64,000 nucleotides of DNA, taken from assembly GCA_020747065.1 (NCBI GenBank), contig JAGMVK010000016.1, positions 806,001 through 870,000 of the forward strand. Direction: 5' to 3'. The number at the start of each line of letters is the position of its first letter. Position 1 is the first letter of the stretch. The notes below the pieces were generated by a model, which had not been told where the DNA came from, ran no database searches, and saw nothing but the letters and a program-made list of their open reading frames with translations. Positions 44,657 through 55,892 of this stretch are shown here, one piece after another. This DNA comes from Cadophora sp. MPI-SDFR-AT-0126. Its lineage: Eukaryota > Ascomycota > Leotiomycetes > Helotiales > Ploettnerulaceae. Position numbers and translations under genes: made by a program.

Positions 44657-46375
44657 TTGTGAGTAGTGCAACGGTATCCTATATTGTGTCAACAGAGGTG
44701 TGTATATACGTTCGAACATGGGCATGGATGGTAGTAGAGCTTTGAGTCAGAATCTTCTCGATCGAAATATATTTTCTACTTTGATTTGCATATTTGCATA
44801 AACCTTCTACTAGTAATGCAGAAATTACAAGACAAGGTAAATGGACTTCTACTACCATTTACCTTCCATCCTCAAAGCTTTGTATTCAATTCCAATATTG
44901 GTACCTGCTTACTCACACTGTTACTCCCAGCGTACTTTCCATATCTCCAAATGTCAATAGATGCACCACACTTTCATCATAAAATACTACACTTCTCGAA
45001 ATCTTCTGGGTACTTTAGCTTCGTAGAGAATTGTTCTGCATGAGTAAGTGCTTGTAACCAAACCGTCTTCGTATAGGGGGCACGGGCTCGCTAAGCGACT
45101 CACAGCAACAAAGCCAAACTCTTTCGATGATTTCCAAACACTCGTCTGATACAAATCTCAATCATTTCATCATTTGATCTCATAATCAGCCAAGAACAAA
45201 GCAGTGCAAGCAATGAAACGACAATTACGCACCATGACCTGTATTTCGGCCACCCTGCAGACAAGCAGGCCCGCTGACCGGCCATCTCATGCGGGGTGCG
45301 GCCCTTACCGGCGCACCTCACTGGCCCGACCCTTTGTCGAAATGCAACAAAAAAGATTGAGAATATGGATGCCAAGGCTCGTCACTTGAGCAATACAAGG
45401 TTACACGTGGTCAAGAAAGAAGAAATGTTAAAGTCGACTGGTAGCGGATTTTAATAGAGGAGGATAGTCCTCAATGTTTATAGAGCAGCTCTCGCTTGAA
45501 ATTGGAAACTTTGGACAGCGGACGTGCCGGCAGCCTGGAAAGTCAGGAGACAAGCCTTGGGGGCGAGATAAACTCCACCATGAGATCAATGAAAAGCATA
45601 ACGGTGCCTACCTGAGCACGACAAGACCAAGACCACATCCCTCACCTCCACCTTTCCATTTCTCCTCATCCTCCTCACCATTTAATCTGAAGTTATTCCC
45701 ATCCTCACAATTCCCATTCCCAGCCCCCCCAAATAAACAGACTTTCTTCGACGCCGCCAAGAATAGAACAAGGTGGGGTCGGAACTCAGCCACACTCATC
45801 CGTCGTGCAAACATCATTGGCTAGCGCGCACAAGTGTCTGGGACTCTGGGCGATCTGTTGCACGTCGCGATGCCACGAGTTGCCGTTTTGTTGCGCGTCG
45901 CATATTGAGGTTGGTGCTGGGGGCTAATGGACCGGCATTTGCAGGTGGTTCTGAGGAGGTGATGGCACGTGATGAATAGTTTGGAAAGTAGGGAGGAGTG
46001 AGGGAAGTTTGTGGTCGGTTTGCTTTTTTGTTAGATGGTAGGAGAAATACTTGTTTTTGTAACCCAGTATTATTGTCGTCGAAATCCACCGGCCTTGAGC
46101 TGCGGGCGTAGTTCAGCCAAACCCCAGTGTCACGTGACTTTACCGCAATTCTGCACCAACCGTCCTTTGCTCCCAGCCTAGCTGTCATAACCGAGTCTTG
46201 TAAACACCAGTCGCACTTAAGCTAGTCTGTTCATTTCTGTCGAGCTCCTCTGTTATCCTTCCGTAGAACGTTAAACCGCTTGTGTGTACCATCAATTCTT
46301 TCTCCCTAGGAATCTCCTCTCCTCCCCACTTCTCTTAAGTCCCTCACGTTCATAGCCAAAAAGAGCAACCTCACC
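44657..46375. other. 1.7-kb intergenic region
   Basis: A minus-strand frame at 45100-45375 has one hydrophobic span (WCVIVVSLLALLCSWLIM) but no signal peptide or promoter and is not called. Nothing else recognised. Confidence 0.4.
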
Positions 46376-47528
46376 ATGGCATCAAAAGCCACCCACACCG
46401 TTAAGACCATCGGTTCAGTCGATCTCAAAGTCGACATCTACACGCGGACCTCAGATGCCGGCATCGTACAATATACGCCAACCTCACCAGTAATCCTCTT
46501 CATTCACGGCGGAGGCTTCGTAGCATTCGACCGCTCCCATCTCGGTCCAAGTATAATCCAATCAGCCCTCAAGCGCGGCTGGCCCTTGGTCAGCACTGAC
46601 TACCGCAAATTGCCACAAGTAGGCGGTAGAGAAATGCTAGAGGATATCCAAGACGCATATTCTCTTGTTCGGAACGAGCTCCCGAGAATTTTAGCTGGAA
46701 CAGAAGAGAAGTTGCCGCCATTTAAGAATGTTATTGTTGTGGGACAAAGTGCTGGTGAGGATCTCTTTACACTTCGGATGAATGTAGGATGGTGGAATGC
46801 GATGTTAATCTGTGACCTGTGTGTGCTCAAGGCGGATATCTCGCATACCTCTGCGGCCACTTCAAAGAACACCGTCCGATAGCTATACTAAGCTACTATG
46901 GCGTCACTACCACGTCCGACGAGATGTTCAAGCGTAAACCAGATCCCACGACACCTAAGATCCTTCGAGCTGAGATAGAGAAGTTCCTCGATGAGCCACC
47001 TGGTGTTGGGAGTACGCCTGCGGAAGCAGCATTCCATCCTGTATGTCTTCTTTCTGATCTGAGTCGGAATCCGGATTTTATCCTGCCGGATACAGAGGAA
47101 GGCCATCCCGCGTATGCTAGACAGAGACTTCTGCCATGGTTCGCGCAGGAAGGAATGTTTGCGTCGTTTATGGAGGGGGTGGATCATGATTTGGCCAATC
47201 CGAATTGGAAGGACTTTGTCCCAACGATTTTGGTGCATGGAGATAGGGATGATTCAGTTCCTCTGCAAGCGTCTCTTAATCTAGTGAAGACTATTGGCAA
47301 GTTGATTTGTGCTTCAATTTTGCCTCTGATGAAGAATCTGCGGTTGTTTCTGCAGGTGGAAACTGACTGTGTATAGGACCAATTCCTGCGAAGTTGTTCG
47401 TGGCGAAAGGAGCGAAGCATGCCTTTGACGAGCCGCACTATCTTGGTGATCCTGAGATAGCGACGGTTGAAGAAGCATGGGCGGCTTTGGAAGAAGTGGT
47501 AAATGCCAAGCTGAATGGCAGTGAGTGA
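46376..47528 (+). CDS. alpha/beta hydrolase (fold-3 / HSL-type esterase-like)
   Basis: Three exons (46376-46754, 46832-47296, 47377-47528) give 331 aa. The oxyanion motif HGGG is at 44-47. The nucleophile elbow GQSAGG (Ser125) is assembled across intron 1. The acidic residue lies in HGDRDDSVP (near 264-270) and the catalytic His at about 296 (AKHAFDEP). Intron 2 begins with GC (ATTG|GCAAGT), the only donor that keeps frame with the conserved C-terminus. It probably hydrolyses short-chain esters or lactones in the cytosol. There is no signal peptide and no linked cluster gene. Confidence 0.9.
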
Positions 47529-48070
47529 GATTTGGAGCTTGAATAAGATCGTTCCCTGCAGCATTCGAACAGAAAGAAATCTGTGATAAGATCAACTCTT
47601 CGACAATTTGCGCATCGAATTCAAGATAACATTGGATAGCAAGCTGTCTGAAAAGAGCAGAGTAACTTTTGGAATAGGTGGAGAAATAGTAGGAAATAAG
47701 GAGCGACTGCTGAAGTTACTATCTTGCCCGTTTATCCCGCTTTCCAGAGACCAAAGTACAGCGAAAACATCCGCTTGAGTGCTTCCACTCTCCAAGGACT
47801 CGAAGCTGCCATGTCAAACATGGCATTCGAAGGTGAAGGAGAAACCCAGATGTTGATCGTTTAGCTCGGAGATTCGAATGAAGATCGCATGACATCAGGG
47901 GTGATGACGTCTGTGTTGACAATCGCGTAAACATCCCAATCTCGACGCGTTCGAGTCCAGCACAAAATGCATAAATCCTATCTCTCCCCATTTTCCTCTC
48001 CTCCCCAACATTCAATCGCACGACAATAGGCCCAATCCTTTCAAAACATACACAGGAACAATCGCTTATC
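47529..48070. other. intergenic, no gene seen
   Basis: Promoter of the Lys-rich protein at 48071, with a CT-rich stretch near 47980-48010. Confidence 0.45.
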
Positions 48071-48853
48071 ATGCCTAAAGCAGAAAGACGAACATCTGGA
48101 CCTCGCGCCGGTCCATACCCGGCTATCAAACCAGGCGATAAACCGCGATCCACCAGCTCCACCACGACGCCCACATCCCAACCTTCAACTACGAAGCCTG
48201 CGACAAAGAACGCTGAGAAGTCGAAACCCGCTGCTGCTAAATCTGCGACTAAGAAAGCACTTGCAGACAAGTCTTCTACAGCGGTTAATATCTCAACCAA
48301 AACGAAGAACGCGACAAAGAGCAAGAAAGCAACTTCAGCACCTACCGAGAAGCCCTCCTCCGAAGACCTCGCCCCAACCAACACCGCAGAAGAGCAATCG
48401 CCCTCCACCAAACCCACTCCCAAGAAGAAAGCTACACCCAAAAAGACGTCCCCAAACAAAAGCAACGATGACACCATCGACAAAGGCACCGCAACCTCCT
48501 TCCTGGAGCTCACCCTCCCGGGCGAACCCACCTCTTCCGTCCCCATGCACGACACCTGCTCCACGATCCGGCACAAAATCAACGACCTCCTAGGAAAAGA
48601 CAACAAGAAGCCCGAGAACGGCAACCCGGCCGAGAAGAAGAAAGACGGGACTCTGAAACCCTTCACCAAAGCGAGTTTTGTGCGCGCGATTGGCTGTACG
48701 CCCAAGACGCTGGATACGTTCCTCGGGGCGAAGAAGATGATGGGCGGTGCGGAGAGTGCGATATATCCTGCTGCGTATATCTTCTTTGAGAAGAAGAGGA
48801 TTTGGGAAGGGAGGAAGAAGACTGCGGGGCGATTGAAGGTGGAGCAGGAGTGA
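48071..48853 (+). CDS. Lys/Ala/Thr-rich protein with a conserved C-terminal domain (DUF7726-like); likely spliced to downstream last exons
   Basis: Unspliced, it encodes 260 aa ending EQE-stop. The first ~150 residues are Lys/Ala/Ser/Thr/Pro-rich, like a histone-H1-type tail, and probably disordered. Residues ~165-255 are folded-looking (CSTIRHKINDLLGKD..., FTKASFVRAIGCTPKTLDTFLG, AAYIFFEKKRIWEGRKKT) and resemble the fungal DUF7726-type domain; that name is given with limited confidence. At 48849 the sequence CAGGA|GTGAGC makes a good donor in phase 2, and four downstream segments start in the matching phase (see 48974-49.7 kb). Using the first gives a 292-aa protein. Nuclear or chromatin-linked function is a guess from composition. 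Confidence 0.75.
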   Translation: MPKAERRTSGPRAGPYPAIKPGDKPRSTSSTTTPTSQPSTTKPATKNAEKSKPAAAKSATKKALADKSSTAVNISTKTKNATKSKKATSAPTEKPSSEDLAPTNTAEEQSPSTKPTPKKKATPKKTSPNKSNDDTIDKGTATSFLELTLPGEPTSSVPMHDTCSTIRHKINDLLGKDNKKPENGNPAEKKKDGTLKPFTKASFVRAIGCTPKTLDTFLGAKKMMGGAESAIYPAAYIFFEKKRIWEGRKKTAGRLKVEQE

Positions 48854-48973
48854 GCTTTTGTTTCTTACGTTTTGTCTTGCTTGTTTTGCCTTAGGTCTTT
48901 TCACTCCGTTTGTTCTTTTCTGGTTTGACTTTCGTTATCTACGTCTGCTCATCTGTTGATCAATCCCCTGCAG

Positions 48974-49073
48974 TCGACCGAATGGTCTCCCGCTTCGAGA
49001 TCCCAACCTCATGCGATTGTGGGTGAAGGCAGGAGAGAACCCAGGCGACTTCCTCGACGAGTACGGGCAGTAG
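48974..49073 (+). other. candidate alternative last exon 1
   Basis: Acceptor CCCCTGCAG, then 33 codons including stop: RPNGLPLRDPNLMRLWV..., ending DFLDEYGQ-stop. It joins the donor at 48849 in frame (GA + T makes Asp). Confidence 0.7.
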
Positions 49074-49203
49074 ATGTTAAGTCTAGCTGTAATGCGTCGG
49101 CTGCTCTTTGCTTTCATTCCGTTCCTTCAGTCCAAATGCTACTCTATCTCGACCTCACAATTCACATCCAGCATTGAGCAGCAAATCTGATCTTCCCCAA
49201 CAG

Positions 49204-49300
49204 TCGACCAGATGGTCTCAAGCTGCGCGATCCTCACCATATGCGTATTAAGATTGTTCGGGGACAGAATCCTGCTTCATTTCTTGATGAGTACGGATAG
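49204..49300 (+). other. candidate alternative last exon 2
   Basis: Acceptor CCCCAACAG, then RPDGLKLRDPHHMRIKI..., ending SFLDEYG-stop. Same phase as copy 1. The intron from 48850 would be 354 bp. Confidence 0.65.
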
Positions 49301-49412
49301 TAGCTCGTCTCATCGTACATGTGTGTGTTATCTGCTTCTGCTCGATTCACTTCTCCTGGCCCTTGTTTTATATTATACATGTCTCGATCGCACATCTAAT
49401 CACCCTTAGTAG

Positions 49413-49512
49413 TCGACCGAATGGTCTGAAATTCAGAGATCCGAACCATATTTGGATCCTGTGCGAGAGAGGAACAGATACCTCGCAGTTCCTTGACGAA
49501 TATGGCCAATGA
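49413..49512 (+). other. candidate alternative last exon 3
   Basis: Acceptor TTAGTAG, then RPNGLKFRDPNHIWILC..., ending FLDEYGQ-stop. Same phase as copies 1 and 2. Confidence 0.65.
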
Positions 49513-49606
49513 GTTGGCGGGAACAGCTTGAGTGAGCTGGCTGAGAGGCAACCGTCGAGCGATCGAAGATTAATTGTGATGCACTTTTCTGATGTTATCG
49601 TGGTAG

Positions 49607-49705
49607 TCGGCCGAACGGTCTGAGACTTTGGATCCTACGTTTAGGAGGATTATGGTTGGTCCGGGAGAACATGTTTCGGACTTTGTGGATAAATACGGGC
49701 AATGT
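49607..49705 (+). pseudogene. fourth last-exon copy, frame-broken
   Basis: It starts like the others (RPNGLRL after acceptor TGGTAG). The conserved middle and end (DPTFRRIMV..., DFVDKYGQ) continue in another frame, so about one base is missing near 49630. Spliced as is, it would read on to a stop at 49895 with unrelated residues. Confidence 0.6.
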
Positions 49706-49895
49706 GGTCCTTGAATCGGATGATCTTGAATGTATTTGGGAAGTGTTTATATGTAATAACATGGTTTTCGGTGTGGGCTTCCCCGTAAGGCGCCTGTTTG
49801 AAGGCTGCCTATACGGATTCCTGTTCATTGAGGTAGGATGCTATCTCGTCGGTGAAGATGCGGTGAGTGAATTTATAATCTGCACGGCGGTCTGA

Positions 49896-50396
49896 CGCTA
49901 CGTTCTACTTTCTCCTGCGACATGTTCTATTTTCCATCAAAGGCACTGTTCGGCTCCTCTTTCTTCAAAATACAATGCAAATCGACAACCATTCAGCCTT
50001 ACAAAAATAGTCTCGAGCTGTCAGCTTCTTCTCCAACCAATACCAAAGCCTTCCGATCCGTCCAGCCTTATATTGACCTGTCAAGCCCATCACTTATCAA
50101 ATCAGAGGTCATCCACCTCACGCCTTCTTATCTCCCCGTATCAAGTTGCGGCTGACGCGAGAAGACAAGGATTCAAGTTACACTGCATGGCCGGGCACAG
50201 GCAGCAGCACCACAGTCCTGTCAGCTTCACAGCTCCCATGACCCCGCACCACCTCCGACTTCCACAACCTTATCTCTACGTTTTACAAAAAACTTCTGGA
50301 TTAAAGATTGGGAAGACCCCGATTTTGACGATCACTACTTTGGAAAAGACCCTTTGTTTATTGAGTAAAGAGACATTATATTGAGGGATCAACGTG
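49896..50396. other. intergenic, promoter of the multi-zinc-cluster gene
   Basis: No gene. The last 120 bp are AT-moderate leader sequence. Confidence 0.4.
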
Positions 50397-53300
50397 ATGG
50401 ATTCTCGAGAGTCAATTTCGCAGTCCTGCGGCATCTCCCAAATGTCTTCTTTAGGCAGCAGTTCGCAGTTCCCATCCAGCTTCAGCCTCGCGCAATACAT
50501 CACCCACAATAACCAAGAACAACTTATCGCGCATCCAAAGATACAATCCAACCTCAACAACAATAGCAACAATCATCCTCTCCATCCAACCAGCGGTGTA
50601 GCTGTAGCTGTCAGTCCTTTCAGCGTCCCACCGGTACCAGTAGCAGCACCCATGACTTCGGAGCATTCTCCCACGCATGTCCCATGCCACAACTGTCGTA
50701 CCCTAGGCCAAAGCGACTGCAACACAGTACAGCGAGACACGGCGTGTAACCGATGTCTACTCATGGGTATGGATTGCGATTTAGATCTGGATTTACTTAC
50801 GAGAGAAAGAGGGGAGGTGAAATGGTGCGGGTATTGTGGTATGAGTGGGAAGAACTGTATGGGTAATCCAGATGGGTGTCGGCAATGTTTGAATTGTTGT
50901 GAGGGGGAGTGTAGGAGAGGTCTTGAAGGTGGGTTGAATAAGTTCGGGCCTGTTGATGAGAAAGCTCATGAGCACGAGACTTCGAGCGTTGTCCTTGGAG
51001 GGGGTGACGCTGCTAAAGATACTTCGACGGTTTCTATCGCTGTGCGATGTCAAGGGTGTGGTGAGAGACTCGACACAGCGGAAGATGTTCAATGCTCTCG
51101 TTGCAGAGATGTGATGCTGAAGACGATGCAAGGATTTCCTCGGTTCGTGCGTTCGAATCACCCGGCTCATGGTATGTTCGATGATCAAATTGAGTGTGCA
51201 ACTTCAATTGTTGATGGTACGATAGATGGGAAAGTGTTGAACACCTGTGCTGGGTGTTTTGAACCTAAGTTGGATCCACAGGCTGCCGAGATCTATTGCA
51301 GTGGATGCAAAGCGTCATTTCTGCGATCTGTGTGGCGAGAAAAAAATGCTATGGGAGATGATGAGACCTACCTGGGACATTCGGTAGAGCCTATTGAAGG
51401 TAATGAACTAAGTGTTGAACTTGAGAAGCCGCTAACCAACTCACCAGATTCTAAAGCCTCTACATTTGGTTATGCCTGGAAGACGAACTTTGCCGACAGA
51501 ACCGGTGCGCACCCCGACGAGCTCCCACAATCCCAAATATTCAATCCTACCTCCCCAGAAACCACTTCGCAGACAACCGGGACTGGAGGTATTGACATCC
51601 GCGACTTCTACGGCGAACGCTATCCCGATCCATCTTGGAAACCATCAACGCCTAGGAAATGGACGTTCCAGCCCTGTATCAGCTGCCAGACAAATAGCTT
51701 GCTCTGTGATCATGCATTACCCGACTGTACCCAATGCAAGAAAACAGATATTAAATGCAGTTATCGCTATCTGACAAATCCTCCGGAAACTAAGCCTATC
51801 CGCTGTAAGTGATATGCACCTCCTAGGTCACCCTCAAGCGTCGGAATAGATCATGATTGCTAATTCTGAAATTTGTAGTTGACGAGGTACCGCGCACCTG
51901 CTTCGCCTGCTTCGAATCCAATGTCCGCATTCAAATTTCAGGGCGGTGTGGACCCTGTGATGCTAAGGCTGGCCTCAAAGAAAAATGGAAAAGTGACGAT
52001 GCATCAACAGCTACAGGTGCAACAGTACCGGAAACAACTTCTGCCTCGTCAACCTCTCGGATTGAAGAATCCAAATCAGAACTCCCACGCTTCCTCGCTT
52101 CACTCGAGACTCGACTTGAGGATATTCGCCTGAGACATTATTCACAGCCTCCTCCTCACCAGCCCAAAGTTGAATCAAATATCGAGGGTGGAGCCGCACG
52201 AGAACCGCAAACGCAAGATCTCATCCAACTCCCACGCGTCTTGCCATTAGAGACAACTTCTACACCACTGCCCGGCTTCACAACACCCTGTCTCGCCTGC
52301 CTCGATAACCCAGCTCCCTGTTCCTCTCACTCACAACCCACAACCCATCAACCACCACCATCCATCAAACCGTACAGACCCCTTGCTATCCGCTCCAAAG
52401 TTCCCACACCTACCCACTCTCCCTCCCAATCTCAATTAGCTTCAGCAATCCCTTGCCTTGCCTGCTTCGACGACACGGTCTGCGCTTATCACCTCAAATC
52501 TGGATGGGAAGAGAAAGCCGCTACGGCGTGCGGAAGTTGTCGATTTGCGGGCTTGGAATGTGATGAGTTGACGCCGGGGTGTGGAGCGTGTGGGGAGAGG
52601 GGTGTGGAATGTTTGTATATCAAGGGGAGCGCGGAAAGTGTTGATAGTATGTTTCCCTCCTTTTTTCTATTTTCCTTTCCTCCCCGATCCTCATCCATTT
52701 TCTCTGAATTGGTGTACATTTGGAGATAAACACCACAAAGAGAGGACAACACAGCTGACAGGCACCCTCTTAGAATCAGCATCAGCACCAGCACCTGTGC
52801 CAGCTTCCGAACCAGAAGCAGAACCGGAGCCTGCCCCTATCCCACCTCTTGTCTCCTCCGCCTCAGCAGAAACCGAGTCTCCGCCACCACCACCCCGCGC
52901 ATGTGGTAGCTGCCGTCTCTCAGAAACTCCATGCGATGAGACGCGTCCAGAGTGCTTGGCATGCAAAGACAAAGGACTAGATTGTCTGTACCTCAGCGGC
53001 GGTGATCCATCTCCAAATTCTACGTCTCTTGATGAGCCTAGTAAGTGCTGTTACTTCTAAATTCTGTCTCATATGCCCCTCAGAAGCTTCTTACTCACGA
53101 ACTTCAGCAGTCATCACCACAGCCCAAGGCCAAATCACAGCTGAGGACGAGGATGAGGACGAGAAAACCGATGATACCAAGAAAGTCACTCACAACACAC
53201 TCAACAACTCAGTTATCCTCCATTCGGTCTCGATGACAGAGCTGGATTGTCGTAGCGTCACGGATGTTCGGGAGTCGCAGCTTGATGACTCTATTATCCT

Positions 53301-53544
53301 CGCTGCAGCTGCTGCTAGTGAGAATGGTAATGAGAACGAGAATGGGAATGCGACTGCCGGTACAAGCGCAAATGCTGTTGAATTTAGTGACCTGGGAGAG
53401 CAAAGTGCGGCGACTGAAGGACGTGGGGATAAAATAGATAGTGCAAGCGAGGATGAGGATTGGGATGTGGTGAGCAGTAATGAGGAGTATGAGGTTATCG
53501 ATGCGGAGAGGAGTTCGAATGATGAGGGGAGTGTGGTGCTTTGA
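50397..53544 (+). CDS. large protein with several Zn2Cys6-type zinc clusters
   Basis: Four exons (50397-51804, 51879-52646, 52774-53040, 53108-53544) give 959 aa. Three clusters fit C-x2-C-x6-C-x6-C-x2-C-x6-C exactly: 427-454, 687-714 and 769-796. Further Cys groups look degenerate or variant: 97-127 (Cx2Cx7Cx8Cx2Cx6C), 144-172, 218-236, 284-304 and 477-496, plus CLACLDN and CLACFDD pairs between 590 and 665. Linkers are Pro/Ser/Thr-rich; the C-terminal 140 residues are acidic (EDEDEDEKTDD, SEDEDWDVVSS). Gal4-type regulators carry one cluster near the N-terminus, so this arrangement is unusual. No MHR domain is seen. It could bind DNA at several sites or use clusters for protein contacts; function is unknown. 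The upstream codon at 50394 is GTG, so 50397 is the start. Confidence 0.8.
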
Positions 53545-53820
53545 AATTGGACGGCGTGATCTCAGGGTTGGTCGGTGGGTCAGTTGGAGTTTTTGCCTTT
53601 GGTTTGAGACTCTTGGGGAAATGATACATCGCTTTGCTTTATGTTTGTTTCATGCTTTGATAGTGCTTGTACCTGTGCGCTGTTTGGTTTTTGCTCTTTC
53701 TGGGATCTTTCCCTGGCGTGTTGAACAAATATACCAACCATCATTCCTTCACACCGTTCCCATATCTCTCTCTAGACTTCCCAACTCGCTCACAATCATA
53801 TCTCGCACGTATAACGCAAC

Positions 53821-54336
53821 CTATCGCATCTCCAACCACCGCACATCCATATTCCTACCTTGCGGAAACGTCTTCATATCTGTACAAGGCCCATACCTAA
53901 CCAAGTCCCACGGCGCCCTCCCCCATTTCCCCGGATACCCAGGTTTGATCCACAACCCATTCGTCACCCTCACGTATCCCAACCGCGCCAACCTCCGCTC
54001 CAAACGTTCTTGAGACGTCTCAGCCGCTGAGCCATTGGTAAATTGGTCTGCGGACTGGGCTAGCAGTATAGAGGACTTATGATTCAATGGAGTTTTAGTC
54101 GAAGGGCACGAAGTTGGGTGTTCTTTGGGAGCAGGGTCGGCGATTCTGTTGCTCAACCGGGTGAAGTCGGTGCGGAGTGCTGTACTTCCAAGTGTTTGGT
54201 CGTGAGCGAGACAACAAAGCCCGGGAGTGAGATAGGAGATCTCTGATGATAATATCAATGATAGGATGAAGACATCCGATCTCTTTATTTGAGTATTATA
54301 TATTTCACTCGAAGTGATGGTGTTTAGTTGAAACAT
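53821..54336 (-). CDS. hypothetical protein, 171 aa
   Basis: An open frame convergent with the zinc-cluster gene. The second half looks protein-like (ERLERRLARLGYVRVTNGLW, KPGYPGKWGRAPWDLVRYGP) and is basic. The N-terminus has a hydrophobic stretch (DVFILSLILSSEISYLTPGL) preceded by charged residues, so it is not a clear signal peptide. No domain recognised; the start and reality of the gene are uncertain. Confidence 0.35.
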   Translation of the reverse strand: MFQLNTITSSEIYNTQIKRSDVFILSLILSSEISYLTPGLCCLAHDQTLGSTALRTDFTRLSNRIADPAPKEHPTSCPSTKTPLNHKSSILLAQSADQFTNGSAAETSQERLERRLARLGYVRVTNGLWIKPGYPGKWGRAPWDLVRYGPCTDMKTFPQGRNMDVRWLEMR

Positions 54337-55892
54337 GAAGGTGGAAACAAGAAAAGATGAATTTCGATAGACAGACTTATGTATCGCTCCTTCCTCATGT
54401 CAACTTTGTTCCGTGATTAATGAATCGAGAAGCTTCTCCGAAGTCAGAGCTTATTTACTCGGGCTGTTAGCCTCACTGACGGGAAGGTGGACTTGTGAGA
54501 TACCCAAGAACGGCAGGAACACCTTCATGGCACGGCATGCTGTTGCGCTATGTCAGGCAAAAGTATGGCTTAAATCGCCAAGGGGTATCTCAAAGTCGAT
54601 TAGAAGATAGCCTGATAAGATCAGAGCAATTCTTTGTTCATTGAGATCTTTGAACTAGAATTGCATTGTAGTTCCATCGCGTTTGTCCCCTACTCGCTTA
54701 GCTCGGTATTAAAGTAAACAAGGATGAAATCTTCATGGGCACACTATGAATCTCATCCGCTTACTGGTTCTTGGCTTCATTATAGAAGAGTAAGTAATAG
54801 ACGAACATTGAAAGAATAAGGCAAGGAAAAGAAAGGATAATATTATATCTAGGAAGAATATGGAAATGAGTAGTTGTGAAATGTGGGGGAAAAGTTCGTT
54901 CGTGCTACCGCGAATCTCGACTCCCTCATCCACTATTATTGAGGCTATTTAGGATTTCCTTCTAAAATTGACATTATTGTTATCACTAAGATTTACTAAC
55001 TCACTCGGAGTAATCCAACTGCCGTTACCCTTCCACTTCGCTAAACCATTACACGTAGACCCCTCCAAGCGTGTTACATTATGCGCGTTTCGTGTGAGGG
55101 CCATTTAATTGAATCTATCAGCGATTCAAAGCTGATGACAGAAGAAAAGAATAGAAGATGAGATCGCGGAGCAACTACTAACTCGCGTGACTCTGTCATG
55201 AGAAAATGCACACGTGACGTGTGAGTTGTGCGAGCCATCACATTCGGTGGCTACTTACTCTCTTTACGACGGAGAATTTAATGGTAGCAAGGACCAATTT
55301 CAAACTCCTAGCACTTGCTAACTTTTCCGTGTGACCAGCTAAAGCGAACGTCCCTATAGCCTACTAATTATTTTGCCTACCCATTCCTTATCCCTTCCTC
55401 ATTCTTTCCTGGCGTATTATTAGGAAGGGAAAGATAAATCTAATTATTAGAGGAATTAAGAGGGAAAGGAAGAAAGAGGAAGAAAATAGAAAGGCAAATG
55501 AGAGGAAGAGGAAAGGAAGGGATAATTGAAAATTGACCATTCCTTATATCCAATGAAAAAGAGGGACGAAAGTGCACCGAGCTTCAAGTTGCATATCAAC
55601 ATGGCAGAGACGGTACATATCGCGACCATTTATTGGACCTTCAAGCAAGAAGGGCGCCTAATGGGTTGTCCAAATAAATGTTAAAGTGTGATTGGAAGAC
55701 ATTCAGGAAGAGGCGCTCATGGCTGAAGAGGCGTCAGGCTGAAGGCTGACTGAAGAGCCTGACCTAAGGGTCTCACATGCACGCAGAAACGATGGAATAC
55801 TAATACAGATATCCCTCGATTACTCCTCTGGTAAGCATCTGCGATGCAAACGCCCCGACAATTAACGCAAAAATTCATTTTTCAGCGAAGCA
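54337..55892. other. 1.5-kb intergenic region with a purine-rich tract
   Basis: Pyrimidine-rich on + at 55372-55411, then purine-rich at 55424-55535 (GGAAAG/GAGGAA repeats). The two arms are partly complementary and could fold back. No gene seen. Confidence 0.5.

Noticed and set aside
45100..45375. Possible further small TM protein
   Set aside because: One hydrophobic span but no signal peptide, no TATA box and a start in a poor context.
48974..49705. CRISPR-like or simple tandem array
   Set aside because: Spacing of about 200-230 bp, eukaryotic context and conserved coding phase with stop codons show that these are exon-like units.
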